Assembly (NCBI GenBank): GCA_947570695.1
Contig: CANOVB010000002.1
Location: forward strand, 169,992-233,991
Direction of reading: 5' to 3'
DNA length: 64,000 nt
Source: an uncultured Clostridium sp.
GTDB taxonomy: Bacteria > Bacillota > Clostridia > TANB77 > CAG-508
Positions within the stretch are counted from its first letter, which is position 1; every line of letters begins with the position of its first letter. Positions 42,548 through 53,084 of this stretch are shown piece after piece. The notes under the pieces were generated by a model that ran no database searches, was not told where the DNA came from, and was given only the letters and a program-made list of their open reading frames with translations. A program made the position numbers and the translations under genes.

Positions 42548-43285
42548 TTATTTTTTATTGTATATTTCTAAAACTTCATCTGTATACTCTCCATTATCCT
42601 TATAGATTATAAGTGGAGTATCAATCTTTAAAAAAGGTTTTGCATTTTTAACAGCTCTAACTAAAATCAAATTAGGCTTTTCCCCTTGTTTTGAATGAAC
42701 AAATCTTACATTTTTAGGCTCTAGCTTGTGTTTTCTAAGTAAACACATAATATCAACTAATCTTTCAGCTCTATGTACCATATAAAATACCCCCAAGTCC
42801 TTTAAAAGTTTATTACTGTTTTCAATAATATCTTCTAAAGTACACTCTATTTCATGTCTAGAAATTAACTGTCTTTTATCAATACTAGTAAGCCCCGTAT
42901 CTAGTTTTTTATATGGGGGATTTGTAACTATTACATCATATTTATTTTTCTCTAAAATACTAAACACATTTTTTATGTTAATATTTAAAATCTCAATCTT
43001 ATCCTGCATATTATTCAATTTTACGCTTCTTCTTGCCATTTGTGCTACTTCTTCTTGTACTTCTATTCCATAAATTTTTTTGCAATCTGTTTTTGCTAAA
43101 AGTAGTAAAGCTATAATTCCAGTCCCTGTACCAATATCTATCACTGTAGATGAATTACTTATACCTTTAGCAAAATCTGATATTAATACACTATCTATAC
43201 CAAAACAGAATCCTTTTTTATTTTGAATAATCTTTAATCCCTTATATTGTAAATCATCTATTCTTTCATTTTCTTTTAACTCCAA
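42548..43285 (-). CDS. trmN6: tRNA1(Val) (adenine-37-N6)-methyltransferase family protein
   Basis: The protein has 245 residues. It is a Rossmann-fold SAM methyltransferase: VIDIGTGTGIIALLLL (SAM loop) and the N6-adenine motif VTNPPYKK. The N-terminus ENERIDDLQYKGLKIIQNKK and GFCFGIDSVLISDFA are typical of the YfiC/TrmN6 family. The initiation codon is TTG at 43285, with a GGAGG site about 6 bases upstream. It sits between the GerMN-domain gene and rsmI on the same strand. Confidence 0.92.
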   Translation of the reverse strand: MELKENERIDDLQYKGLKIIQNKKGFCFGIDSVLISDFAKGISNSSTVIDIGTGTGIIALLLLAKTDCKKIYGIEVQEEVAQMARRSVKLNNMQDKIEILNINIKNVFSILEKNKYDVIVTNPPYKKLDTGLTSIDKRQLISRHEIECTLEDIIENSNKLLKDLGVFYMVHRAERLVDIMCLLRKHKLEPKNVRFVHSKQGEKPNLILVRAVKNAKPFLKIDTPLIIYKDNGEYTDEVLEIYNKK

Positions 43286-43367
43286 TTTTTCCTCCCATAT
43301 TTATGTTTGTTATAATTTTCCCTTAGTTTACTTTTTATTATAATATAATAGCATATTTTATTGTAGT

Positions 43368-43898
43368 TTACAATTTTCTTTCAATAGGATTTTTTAAATC
43401 TATATTGCAATCAGAAAAAGCTTCTGTTTCTTCGCCTTCAAATAAAAACTTTACACTATTTACTTCTGTTAACTCTGTTAATGTATTTACTATAGAATAT
43501 ATAGCATTTGCCTTTAAAGTAATATTTTCAAAGTTTCCTATAAATTCTTTACTAAAATTAAGTTCCACACAATCATTTTTTAATTCTGCTGAAATTAAAT
43601 TAGTATTTTCTGGTATTGCTTTAGTATAGCTAGAATTTTCTGGTCCTTGTAAAAGCATTTTTATTAATACCTCATAAGGACTTTTTAGCAATTCCTTTGA
43701 ATCAATTAGTCTAGTTTCTTTTGCAAGTTCACTTGTTTGAGTATTATTAAAATATAAAGTAACTATAGTCTTTCTAAGTTCTATATCCTCAATTTCTGTT
43801 TCTGGTACATATTCTGTCTCAATATCCACATTCATCATTATTATTGTCCCTAAAATTAAAATAACACAAACAACTACTAAAATTATCCACTTTTGCAT
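43368..43898 (-). CDS. GerMN-domain membrane-anchored protein
   Basis: The protein has 176 residues. An N-terminal membrane helix (about 5-23) is followed by one GerMN domain: TIVTLYFNNTQTSELAKETR, LLQGPENSSYTKAIPENT, ELNFSKEFIGNFEN and an Asn/Thr-rich helix ending in VNSVKFLFEGEE. GerM proteins act in spore formation or germination in spore-formers; GerMN domains also occur in non-sporulating Bacillota, so the role here is open. The start has an AAAGGAGG site. It is the first gene of the minus cluster with trmN6 and rsmI, and lies opposite the hemolysin-III-like gene. Confidence 0.85.
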   Translation of the reverse strand: MQKWIILVVVCVILILGTIIMMNVDIETEYVPETEIEDIELRKTIVTLYFNNTQTSELAKETRLIDSKELLKSPYEVLIKMLLQGPENSSYTKAIPENTNLISAELKNDCVELNFSKEFIGNFENITLKANAIYSIVNTLTELTEVNSVKFLFEGEETEAFSDCNIDLKNPIERKL

Positions 43899-44083
43899 AT
43901 TCCTTCCTCCTTTGGTTAATACTATTCTAAAAAGTTTTTTTTATTCGTCCACAAATTTTTTTAGCACAAAATTTGCCTACAAAGTTTGGTAAAACTTTTT
44001 ATAGTGTAAAAACTATTTCTTTCTATTACATAAGATTTATCTGGTTTTAATAACTAGATTTTAGGTTTTTGACAATTACATTG

Positions 44084-44112
44084 TTGACTAATATTAAAAT
44101 TTAGTATATTAT
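44084..44112 (+). promoter_or_regulatory. Promoter of the hemolysin-III-like gene
   Basis: TTGACT (44084-44089), 17 bp, TATTAT (44107-44112). A second TTGACA lies 17 bases further upstream. Confidence 0.65.
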
Positions 44113-44193
44113 ATATAAAGGTTTATAGATTTATCCTTACTAATAACTGATTCACTTTTAAAAAAATCTAAATCATTATTAAAGAAGGTTATT

Positions 44194-44853
44194 ATGGCAA
44201 AAGTTAGAGATTTAGTAAGTGGGTTAACTCATTGTATTGGAGCTGGATTATCACTTGTTGGATTAGTAATTTTAATAGTCTTTTCTGCTATTTGGGGTGA
44301 TGCTTATGATATAGTATCATTCACCATATTTGGAGTAGGACTTTTTTTATTATATCTTTTTAGTACTTTATATCATTGGCTTAATATTGGAGAAAAAGGA
44401 CTTACAGTATTTAAAAAACTAGATCATATAATGATATATATATTAATTGCATCATCATATACGCCTATTTGCTTAGGCCCTTTAAGAGGACCTTGGGGGT
44501 GGTCAATTTTTGGTATAGTTTGGGGATTTGCAGTTTTGGGAACAATTCTAACAGCTGTATGGATAAAAGCACCTAGAGCACTTACCACAGGTATTTATAT
44601 AGCTATGGGTTGGGTAGTTATAATTGCAATTTATCCACTTATTCAAGTATTTAACTCAGCAGGAATGTTATATAGTTTACTTTGGTTACTTGCTGGCGGA
44701 ATATTTTATACAATAGGTGGATTAATGTATGGTTTAAAATGGCCAAAAATTAATTTCAAACACTTTGGATTTCATGAAATTTTTCATATATTCGTAATGC
44801 TCGGAAGTGCATGTCAATATTGGTTTATACTATATTATGTATTAAAGATATAA
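44194..44853 (+). CDS. Hemolysin III / PAQR-family membrane protein
   Basis: The protein has 219 residues and about seven hydrophobic segments. Family signatures are THCIGAGLSLVGL, FLLYLFSTLYHWL (the first histidine-containing helix), LDHIMIYILIASSYTPICL, PLRGPWGWSIFG and, near the C-terminus, FGFHEIFHIFVMLGSACQYW with the paired metal-binding histidines. Bacterial members (YqfA, Hly-III) are integral membrane proteins, probably metal-dependent; their substrate is uncertain and the toxin name is historical. It is a single gene on plus with its own promoter. Confidence 0.93.
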   Translation: MAKVRDLVSGLTHCIGAGLSLVGLVILIVFSAIWGDAYDIVSFTIFGVGLFLLYLFSTLYHWLNIGEKGLTVFKKLDHIMIYILIASSYTPICLGPLRGPWGWSIFGIVWGFAVLGTILTAVWIKAPRALTTGIYIAMGWVVIIAIYPLIQVFNSAGMLYSLLWLLAGGIFYTIGGLMYGLKWPKINFKHFGFHEIFHIFVMLGSACQYWFILYYVLKI

Positions 44854-44958
44854 CAAATTTTAAGGAGGTATGAATAATATCTTCTTTTTTATTTAATATT
44901 GTCAATTTGTTCTATTATTAAAATTTTCTTAAATATAATACGAAGGAATATTTAAACA

Positions 44959-44987
44959 TTGACAAAATACGACAAAGGTTATAATAT
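44959..44987 (+). promoter_or_regulatory. Promoter of the activase gene
   Basis: TTGACA at 44959-44964 is followed after 17 bp by TAATAT (44982-44987). An overlapping TATAAT (44980-44985) is spaced by only 15 bp. Confidence 0.7.
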
Positions 44988-45070
44988 ATATGATATTATG
45001 ATTATAATTTTAATCAGTTTTAATATTAACCTAGACTACTTAATGGTTACTTAGAAAAGTGAGGTAATTT

Positions 45071-48000
45071 ATGAAAAAATTATTACATGTTGGATTAGAT
45101 ATTGGATCAACAACAGTAAAAATTGTAATTTTAGATAAAGATTTAAAAGTGATTTATTCAAATTATGAAAGACACTTCTCTGATACAAAATCAACACTAT
45201 ATAATGTTTTAGAAAAACTTATAAAAGATTACTCCGGCAATGATTTTACTTTATCTCTTACTGGGTCTGGAGCTCTTGACATATCAAAAATTTTAGGAGT
45301 AAATTTCATACAAGAAGTTATTGCATGTAAATCAGCTGTTGAAAAAATTATTCCTCAAACAGACGTTGTTATAGAACTTGGTGGAGAAGATGCAAAAATC
45401 ATATATTTCGATAAATTCATCGAGCAAAGAATGAACGGAACATGTGCAGGTGGTACTGGTGCTTTTTTAGACCAAATGGCATCATTGCTAAATACTGATA
45501 CAAATGGTTTAAATGAACTTGCAAAAACCTATGAAACAATATACCCTATTGCCTCTCGTTGTGGAGTTTTTGCAAAAACAGATATTCAGCCATTGTTAAA
45601 TGAAGGAGCTAGAAAAGAAGACATTTCAGCTTCAATTTTCCAAGCAGTTGTAAATCAAACAATTAGTGGTTTAGCATGTGGTAGACCAATAAAAGGAAAA
45701 GTTGCCTTTTTAGGAGGACCTTTAAATTATCTTCCAGAATTGCGAAACAGATTTATAGAAACTTTAAACTTAACAGGTGATTCTATTATTATTCCAGAAA
45801 ATGCTCACCTTTTAGTTGCTACAGGAGCGGCTTATGCATCTGTTGAAACACCTGTAATATCAGATACGGAACTAAAAGATAAATTAAAAGATTTCAAAAA
45901 TGCTAAGTACACCGAAGGGAAAACTCTTCCTCCTTTATTTAAAACACAAGAAGCTTATGAGGAGTTTAAAGAAAGGCATGACAAAGATAAAGTTAAAAGA
46001 AACGATTTAAAAACATATTCAGGTGACGCATTTTTAGGAATTGATGCCGGATCTACAACTACAAAGTTAGTACTAATAGATAAAGATGGTGCACTTTTAT
46101 ATTCACTATATGGAAATAATAAAGGAAACCCACTAAAAAGCGTAATCTCAATGCTAAAAAAATTATATAAAGAACTTCCTGATGCTGTTACAATTAAATA
46201 CAGTGGAGTAACAGGTTATGGTGAAAAATTAATACAAACAGCTTTACATATAGACTTAAATGAAATTGAAACAATATCTCATTATACTGCTGCTCAAAAA
46301 TTTTTACCTGAAGTAAATAGTATTATAGATATTGGTGGACAAGATATGAAATACATAAAACTAAAAAATGATACTATAGATAATATAATGCTAAATGAAG
46401 CATGTTCATCTGGTTGCGGATCATTTTTAGAAACCTTTGCAAAAAGTTTAGATTTAACTATAGAACAATTTGTAGAAGAAGCAATAAAATCTAAAGCTCC
46501 AGTTGACCTTGGTTCTAGATGCACAGTATTTATGAATTCAAAAATAAAACAGGCTCAAAAAGAAGGTCACTCTGTTGGAGATATATCAAGTGGTCTTTCA
46601 TATTCAATTATAAAAAATGCTATTCAAAAAGTTATGAAAATTAGAGATGTAAAAACTCTTGGTAAGAATATAGTTGTACAAGGTGGAACTTTCTATAATG
46701 ATGCTGTTCTTCGTAGCTTTGAGTTAATAGTTGGAAGACATGTTGTAAGACCAGATATTTCTGGATTAATGGGAGCTTATGGAGTAGCTTTGCTTGCAAG
46801 TGAGCAATATCATAGCAATTTAGATATGGAGTATAGATCAAGTATTCTAAAAAATGAAGAATTAGATAATCTAGTTATAAAAATTTCTCATGTTCGTTGT
46901 AAAGGCTGTGAAAATAACTGCTTATTAACTATTAATACTTTTGAAGATGGTAATAAATTTATATCTGGTAATAGATGTGAAAAAGGAGCAGGACAAATAT
47001 CTGAGAAAAAAGATTTACCAAATATATATAAATATAAATTTGAAAGACTATTTAGCTATAAACCTCTTTCAGAAGAAAATGCTCCTCGTGGAACAATCGG
47101 AATTCCTAGAGTTCTCAATATGTACGAGGATTATCCATTTTGGTTTACCTTCTTGACAAAGTTAGGTTTTAGAGTAATTCTTTCAGAAAAAAGTAACAGG
47201 AAAACTTATGAAAAAGGTATTGAATCAATGCCATCAGAATCAGTATGTTATCCAGCCAAACTTGCTCATGGTCATATAATGAGTTTAATAAATCAAGGAA
47301 TAAATACTATATTCTATCCATGTATACCTTACTCTAGAAAAGAATATAGCCAAGCAGACAATCATTATAATTGCCCTATTGTAATATCTTATTCAGAAGT
47401 TATAAAAAACAATGTTGAAGAATTAAGAAAAGATAGTATAAAATATATTAACCCATTTTTACCTATAGATGATATTCATAACTTAGTAAAAGTAGTATAT
47501 GATTCTGAATGTTTTAAAGAATATAAATTTACAAAAAAAGAACTAAAAATTGCCGCTGAAGCTGCTGAAGAAGAGTATCAAAAATACAAAAATGATGTAC
47601 GAAAAAAAGGAAAAGAAACAATTAAGTATTTAAAAGAAAATAATTTAAAAGGAATTGTTTTAGCAGGAAGACCATATCATGTTGACCCAGAAATTAATCA
47701 TGGAATTGATACTTTAATAACGAGTTTAGGATTATGTGTATTATCTGAAGATAGCATTTGTGAAGTAAAAGATGGTGTAAGTAAACATCTTCGTGTAGTA
47801 GATCAATGGGTATTTCATTCTAGATTATATGCCGCTGCCGAATTTGTTGGAAAACATGATTTCCTTGAAATGATACAATTAAATTCATTTGGTTGTGGAG
47901 TCGATGCTGTTACAACAGATCAAGTAGAAGAAATCTTAAAAAGCTATGATAATATGTATACTCTTATAAAAATAGATGAGATTAATAATCTTGGAGCAAT

Positions 48001-49420
48001 TAGAATTCGTATACGTTCTCTACTTGCTAGTATGAATAAGCGTATAGCAAATAAAAAAATTGAACTTGAAGAAAAACAAAATTCAAACTTAGGTAATTAT
48101 GAAGTGAAAAGAGTTCCATTTACAAAAGAAATGAAAGAAAACTATACAATTCTTTGTCCTCAAATGGCTCCAATTCATTTTGAACTATTAGAACAAGGTC
48201 TATCAAGTCTTGGATATAATATAAAAGTATTAAAAGAATGTACTGAAAAAACTGTTGAAACTGGTTTAAGATATGTTAATAATGATGCATGTTACCCATC
48301 AATTTTAACAACAGGTCAGTTTATAGAAGCTCTTCAGTCTGGAGAATACGATACAAATAAAACAGCAATTATAATGTCACAAACGGGTGGTGGATGTAGA
48401 GCAACAAATTATATCGGTTTTATTAGGAAAGCTTTAAAAGATGCTGGTTTTTCTCATGTTCCTATTATATCTTTTAATGTGGTAGGTATGGAAAAATCAA
48501 CTGGATTTAAAATAACAATTCCAATGGCAATAAACCTTATAAAAGCTATATTCTATGGTGATTTATTACAAAAGCTATTACTAAAAAATAGACCTTATGA
48601 AATAAATAAAGGCGAAACACAAAAAATGTTTGATAAGTGGATGGAAAAATGCAAATCATTAGTTAAAAAATCTTCTTATAAACAATTCAAACAAAGCATA
48701 TACGATATGGTTAAAGATTTTGAAACTATACCGTTAGATACATCAAAAGAAAAACCAAAAGTTGGAATTGTTGGAGAAGTATTAATAAAGTACCATCCAT
48801 TTGGAAATAACTTTGTTATAGATGTTCTTGAAAAAGAAGGTGCAGAAGTAATATCTCCTGATTTTATGGGATTTATAAAGTTTATAGCAACTCATAAAAT
48901 TACAAATAATACATTATTAAATACAGATAAAACAAAATCAAAACTATTTAAAGTAGCAATTCAATTAATTGAAATGCTAGAAAAAGATTTAAAAACAGCT
49001 CTTGGAAACTCAAAAAAAGATTATCTTTTACCATGCAATATATTTGAACTTGAAACAAAAGTAAAAGATATATTATCAATCGGAAACCAAACTGGTGAAG
49101 GCTGGTTTTTAACTGCAGAAATGGTAGAATATATTGAGCATGATATTCCTAACATTGTCTGCGTTCAACCATTTGCTTGCTTGCCAAACCATGTTGTAGG
49201 AAAAGGAGTAATAAAATCGATAAGAGAAAAATATCCATATGCCAACATCTCCCCTATTGATTATGATCCAGGAGCAAGCGAAACAAATCAAACTAACAGA
49301 ATAAAATTACTAACAACAGTTGCAAAAGATAATTTAAAAAAGAAAAAACAATCAAAAAAAGCTATTGAAATAGAAAACGTTGTAGTAGAGAAAGAAAAAA
49401 GTACTACAACAAAAAAGTAA
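45071..49420 (+). CDS. Giant 2-hydroxyacyl-CoA dehydratase activase-like ATPase
   Basis: The protein has 1449 residues. It has two ASKHA/BadF-type ATPase modules in tandem. The first begins HVGLDIGSTTVKIVILDKD and has RMNGTCAGGTGAFLDQMA. The second starts near residue 318 with FLGIDAGSTTTKLVLIDKDG and has NEACSSGCGSFLETFAKSL, whose cysteines would bind the bridging iron-sulphur cluster. A Cys motif CKGCENNC...CEKG (about 615-645), a DUF2229-like module (IGIPRVLNMYEDYPFWFTF...) and a C-terminal region like the dehydratase subunits (CPQMAPIHFELLEQGL, FACLPNHVVGKG) follow. Classic activases pass one electron to 2-hydroxyacyl-CoA dehydratases at the cost of ATP; the substrate of this long form is not known. 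It is monocistronic: no dehydratase gene is in the window. The start at 45071 has a GAGG site. Confidence 0.9.
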   Translation: MKKLLHVGLDIGSTTVKIVILDKDLKVIYSNYERHFSDTKSTLYNVLEKLIKDYSGNDFTLSLTGSGALDISKILGVNFIQEVIACKSAVEKIIPQTDVVIELGGEDAKIIYFDKFIEQRMNGTCAGGTGAFLDQMASLLNTDTNGLNELAKTYETIYPIASRCGVFAKTDIQPLLNEGARKEDISASIFQAVVNQTISGLACGRPIKGKVAFLGGPLNYLPELRNRFIETLNLTGDSIIIPENAHLLVATGAAYASVETPVISDTELKDKLKDFKNAKYTEGKTLPPLFKTQEAYEEFKERHDKDKVKRNDLKTYSGDAFLGIDAGSTTTKLVLIDKDGALLYSLYGNNKGNPLKSVISMLKKLYKELPDAVTIKYSGVTGYGEKLIQTALHIDLNEIETISHYTAAQKFLPEVNSIIDIGGQDMKYIKLKNDTIDNIMLNEACSSGCGSFLETFAKSLDLTIEQFVEEAIKSKAPVDLGSRCTVFMNSKIKQAQKEGHSVGDISSGLSYSIIKNAIQKVMKIRDVKTLGKNIVVQGGTFYNDAVLRSFELIVGRHVVRPDISGLMGAYGVALLASEQYHSNLDMEYRSSILKNEELDNLVIKISHVRCKGCENNCLLTINTFEDGNKFISGNRCEKGAGQISEKKDLPNIYKYKFERLFSYKPLSEENAPRGTIGIPRVLNMYEDYPFWFTFLTKLGFRVILSEKSNRKTYEKGIESMPSESVCYPAKLAHGHIMSLINQGINTIFYPCIPYSRKEYSQADNHYNCPIVISYSEVIKNNVEELRKDSIKYINPFLPIDDIHNLVKVVYDSECFKEYKFTKKELKIAAEAAEEEYQKYKNDVRKKGKETIKYLKENNLKGIVLAGRPYHVDPEINHGIDTLITSLGLCVLSEDSICEVKDGVSKHLRVVDQWVFHSRLYAAAEFVGKHDFLEMIQLNSFGCGVDAVTTDQVEEILKSYDNMYTLIKIDEINNLGAIRIRIRSLLASMNKRIANKKIELEEKQNSNLGNYEVKRVPFTKEMKENYTILCPQMAPIHFELLEQGLSSLGYNIKVLKECTEKTVETGLRYVNNDACYPSILTTGQFIEALQSGEYDTNKTAIIMSQTGGGCRATNYIGFIRKALKDAGFSHVPIISFNVVGMEKSTGFKITIPMAINLIKAIFYGDLLQKLLLKNRPYEINKGETQKMFDKWMEKCKSLVKKSSYKQFKQSIYDMVKDFETIPLDTSKEKPKVGIVGEVLIKYHPFGNNFVIDVLEKEGAEVISPDFMGFIKFIATHKITNNTLLNTDKTKSKLFKVAIQLIEMLEKDLKTALGNSKKDYLLPCNIFELETKVKDILSIGNQTGEGWFLTAEMVEYIEHDIPNIVCVQPFACLPNHVVGKGVIKSIREKYPYANISPIDYDPGASETNQTNRIKLLTTVAKDNLKKKKQSKKAIEIENVVVEKEKSTTTKK

Positions 49421-49430
49421 TCTAAAACAA

Positions 49431-49464
49431 AAAAACCGCTACTACTACATAGCCAGCGGTTTTT
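49431..49464 (+). terminator. Terminator of the activase gene
   Basis: The stem AAAACCGCT/AGCGGTTTT with a 14-base loop and T tail lies 10 bp past the stop. Confidence 0.85.
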
Positions 49465-52019
49465 ATTAATTTAAAATTTATATACTAAGACTTTTTACTC
49501 ATAAAATTTCTATATTTCTTCATCAAACATTTTCATTATATATTATCTCTACAATTCAAAAAAAGTGTCTTATTTTTCATTTTCAGGCTTTAACTTTTTT
49601 ACTTTTTTATTTATAAAATTTTATATCAGCTTCCTATCAAAATTCTTTATACTATTTCTTAATTAAACTATCTCTCTTGCTTTTAAAAAAATTTTTAATA
49701 AGATTTCAATTCATTTTTTATTTATAGTTTTCTGCCATCCTTATGGTATTAGTCCTTAATAATAGTATTTTTATAATATTCCTTTGTACTAACAACTTTT
49801 CATACTTAATTTTATATAAAATATATTTTTCTTTTTATTCTACTAATTTTTAATAATAATATTTTTAAACTCTCTTTCTCTTCTAATAGAAATTCTATAT
49901 ATAATATTTTTTCTTTTTGTAATAGAAATATTATTAATAATGTTTCTATAATATTTATTAATAATATAACATTATTTTTTATATTATTTTTTTAGAAATA
50001 AATCAAATTTGTAACTAAAACTAATTTACTTATTTTGTCTTAAAGCCTATTTTTTCATTAATCAATTTTTTTAATTATTTTACTAAAATTTAATTATCCA
50101 CAGGGCATTTTTTTTAATTTTCATTTTACTTTTAGTTTACTTAATATTACTTTTTTATTTTTTCACCTCTTGTTAATATATTCTTATTTTCCATTCTCTT
50201 CCCTAAGCAATTTTGTTTTTAAATGTTCTAAATTTTATTAAAAATGCAGTTTGTTAATTTGCCAACTCATTTTTTCACTATACTTTTTATTCATAAAATA
50301 AAAGCCAAATTTAATTTTAATTTTTTCAATTTTTTCGCATTATTTTTAAATTTTTAATAATTTCTTACTATAACATACTTTTATAGCAAAAATCGCTTAT
50401 CTTCGCTATTTAAAAGCATTTCGTAATTTTTTTCTTTTCCTTCATTTCACATAAAATTTTTTTTAATAAAAACTTTAAACATAAATAATAGTTTTTTTTA
50501 TAAAAACTTTACTTTTTTATATTTATTTAAGTATTTTTTTATAGAATATACTTTTAATATTTTCATTATTTATATATCTTTTTTAGTTTACTTAATACCT
50601 AATTTTAAAATGAAATTTATTTCTCAGTTTTAAACCAAAAATACGCTCTTATCTTTTGTTCCCATAGCTTATAAAGTATATATTATCAATTTAAAATTAT
50701 TCATACTAAACATTTGTCACATAGTCAATTCAAAACACTCCTTTTGCCTAATTCAAGTCGTCATTTAATTAAATTTTCAAAAAATTATATATAAGTTTAA
50801 ACTTAAATTCTTAAAATACCTCTTATAATATCTTAATATATACAAATATTAGTAATATACTTAATAAACATTCAAAATTCTCTATATATAAGCAATTTAA
50901 ATCTATTTTTATACAAAATATACTTCCAGTTTGTATTAATTAATTCATTCTTTTTTTAAATATTTTTTTGATTTCCATTTATTTAAATAAAATTAAATCA
51001 AAAAATGAATTCTTTTTTTTAATTAATAAAAATTAGAAGAGCAAAATTTGAAAAAAAATATCATTATTTTGTATAAAAAATAGTAAAAAAATATTAAGAA
51101 ATTTAAAGAAAAATTTTCATATAAAAAGTGACGTTTTTGTATAAATTTGAATATAAGTATTGGCAAAATAACAAAGTAGAAAAAAAAGAATAATATCATA
51201 AAAACAGTATCTTAAATACTAAGGGAAATAATGAAAAATATCAAAAATCCCTTTATTAAAATCAGTGGGAATAATTTATTAAAATTACTTATTAAGTAAA
51301 CTTATATTAAATATAAATATACATTCATTATTATATAAATAAAACCCTTTTAAAAGTCTTTTTAAAACATAAAAAAAGAGAAAACCTACACTATATTATA
51401 AAAAAAGTTTATGCACTATATTTTATAAAAAACATGCAAAAAAGCTTAAACTTGATATATCACGCTAATATACAGGCTTTTATAGATTTTAGCAAAAAAT
51501 AAGATTCATTCTCTAAAAAGACTTTTTATTAAAATTTTAATAAGTTGGATAGAAAATAAAAAAATAAAATATACTCAATTTTTAATTAATAGCTCATTTC
51601 GATTGCCAATTAAGCAATATTGTAATTTTTAGATAAATAAGCTCATATTGTAACAAATAGACTTAGGGAATACAGTAAAAATTCTATTTTGCATTTCTAA
51701 TAAAAAAGATTTAAAAAGTTGTTTTAAGTAAACTAAAATCTGATAATTAAAAACATAAATTCTACTTTTAAATTGAACTATTTATCATTATATTTATATA
51801 AAAAATTTTCAATCTAATCATATAATAAAACATTTTTATTTATAACAAAAAAATATATAAAAACACTTTTTTATAACCGCTTTTTGATAGTAATTTTAAA
51901 AAAATTTACTCCAAAAAAGTAATTTTTGATAAAAAATATAAAAAATTTTATTTTAAAACAATTTTTATAGACTAAATTTGTTTTTTCTTTTTATGTATTA
52001 TAAAAAAAATTTATAGAAT

Positions 52020-52570
52020 TTTTTAATAAGAAAAAATAAGAAAATCACAAAAATGTGTTAAACCAGTTAGTAAAATTCAAATAAAATGAATAAAAGCAGG
52101 CAGAAATCTAGTAGAAGCATTGGTATTTCTGACTTTCCTCAAAACGCAAGTCAAAAAATTATAGAAAATCTCATAAAAAGGATAAATAATTGTATAAATT
52201 TTCAAAAAATAGTAATAAATTTAGAAAAATTCAGTTGAAACACTTGATACCAGTAACTTACCTAAAAATGTAAGTCAAAAAATTATAGAAAACATCCAAA
52301 AAGTATGACATACTGATATAATTTTAACTAAAATAGTCCAATCTTTAACCAATTTTTTTCAAAAGCCTTGATATCAAAGTGATATATGAAAATTAAACTC
52401 AAGAAATTATAGAAAAAGCAAAAATTATATTAAATAGTTAGTTAAACTTTAGCAAAATTCTAAAAAATCAAAAAAATTTTCCTAAAATCTTTGGTACTCA
52501 TACAATTCCAGAAATAAAGCGTCAAAAAATTCAAGAAAATACCTTGAAAATTCTAAGTATTTTATCTTAT
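52020..52570. repeat. Degenerate tandem repeat, period about 124 bp
   Basis: The core (a/g)tcaaaaaattatagaaaa recurs at 52150, 52274, 52398 and 52521 (steps 124, 124, 123), with a weaker unit starting near 52026. About 30 bases before each core is a second conserved word, ttg(a/g)tat or ttggtac. Between cores another word of the type ttagtaaaattcaaataaaa recurs. The period is not a multiple of three. Units 1 and 2 keep a short stem with different bases (GACTT/AAGTC and ACTTAC/GTAAGT). Confidence 0.65.
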
Positions 52571-53068
52571 CTAAAGCTCTCTAATCAATAAGTTTCAACA
52601 TTTTTAGGAGATGTATTGATTTAAATAATATATTTTAATAATAAATAAAAATATAATTAAATAAATTATTGCAAATTTTGTAGAAATCATAGCAAAAATT
52701 TGTAAAAAATATAAAAAAAGACTAAATTTACTTCAAATAATCTACAGGTTCTTTTAGTACTTTTTAAAAATGTTATCTTTTAAAAAATACTAGAAAAAAT
52801 AATTTTTTTATAAAAAATATTTTATTCAAATTTTACAATTAGACAACAACAAATTCAAAGTTATAAAATCGAATATTAAGATAAGAAATACTCCTAGGAA
52901 AATAGCAAAATTGATATATATTATAGCTAAAAAATAATGGCTTTTTTTGCTATAAAAATAAACTTTAAGTAAACTACTTTTGCGTTGTTAATATTATAAA
53001 ATTTTATTAAAAAAATTTAAAAATTTATACGAAAAAAGTACATTTTTAACAAAAATTCTATAAAAAAA

Positions 53069-53084
53069 TGTTTCACGAAAAACA
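53069..53084. promoter_or_regulatory. parS-like site
   Basis: TGTTTCACGAAAAACA differs at 2 of 16 positions from the broadly conserved parS TGTTTCACGTGAAACA. It is the candidate ParB site furthest from parAB here, 3.4 kb from parB. Confidence 0.5.

Noticed and set aside
44870-44896. Eight-codon ORF after the hemolysin-III-like gene, with AAGGAGG before ATG
   Set aside because: The ribosome site is only one base from the start codon and there is no sign of conservation; probably chance.
52020-52570. CRISPR array
   Set aside because: The repeated unit is degenerate across its whole length, there are no unique spacers between exact repeats, and there are no cas genes.
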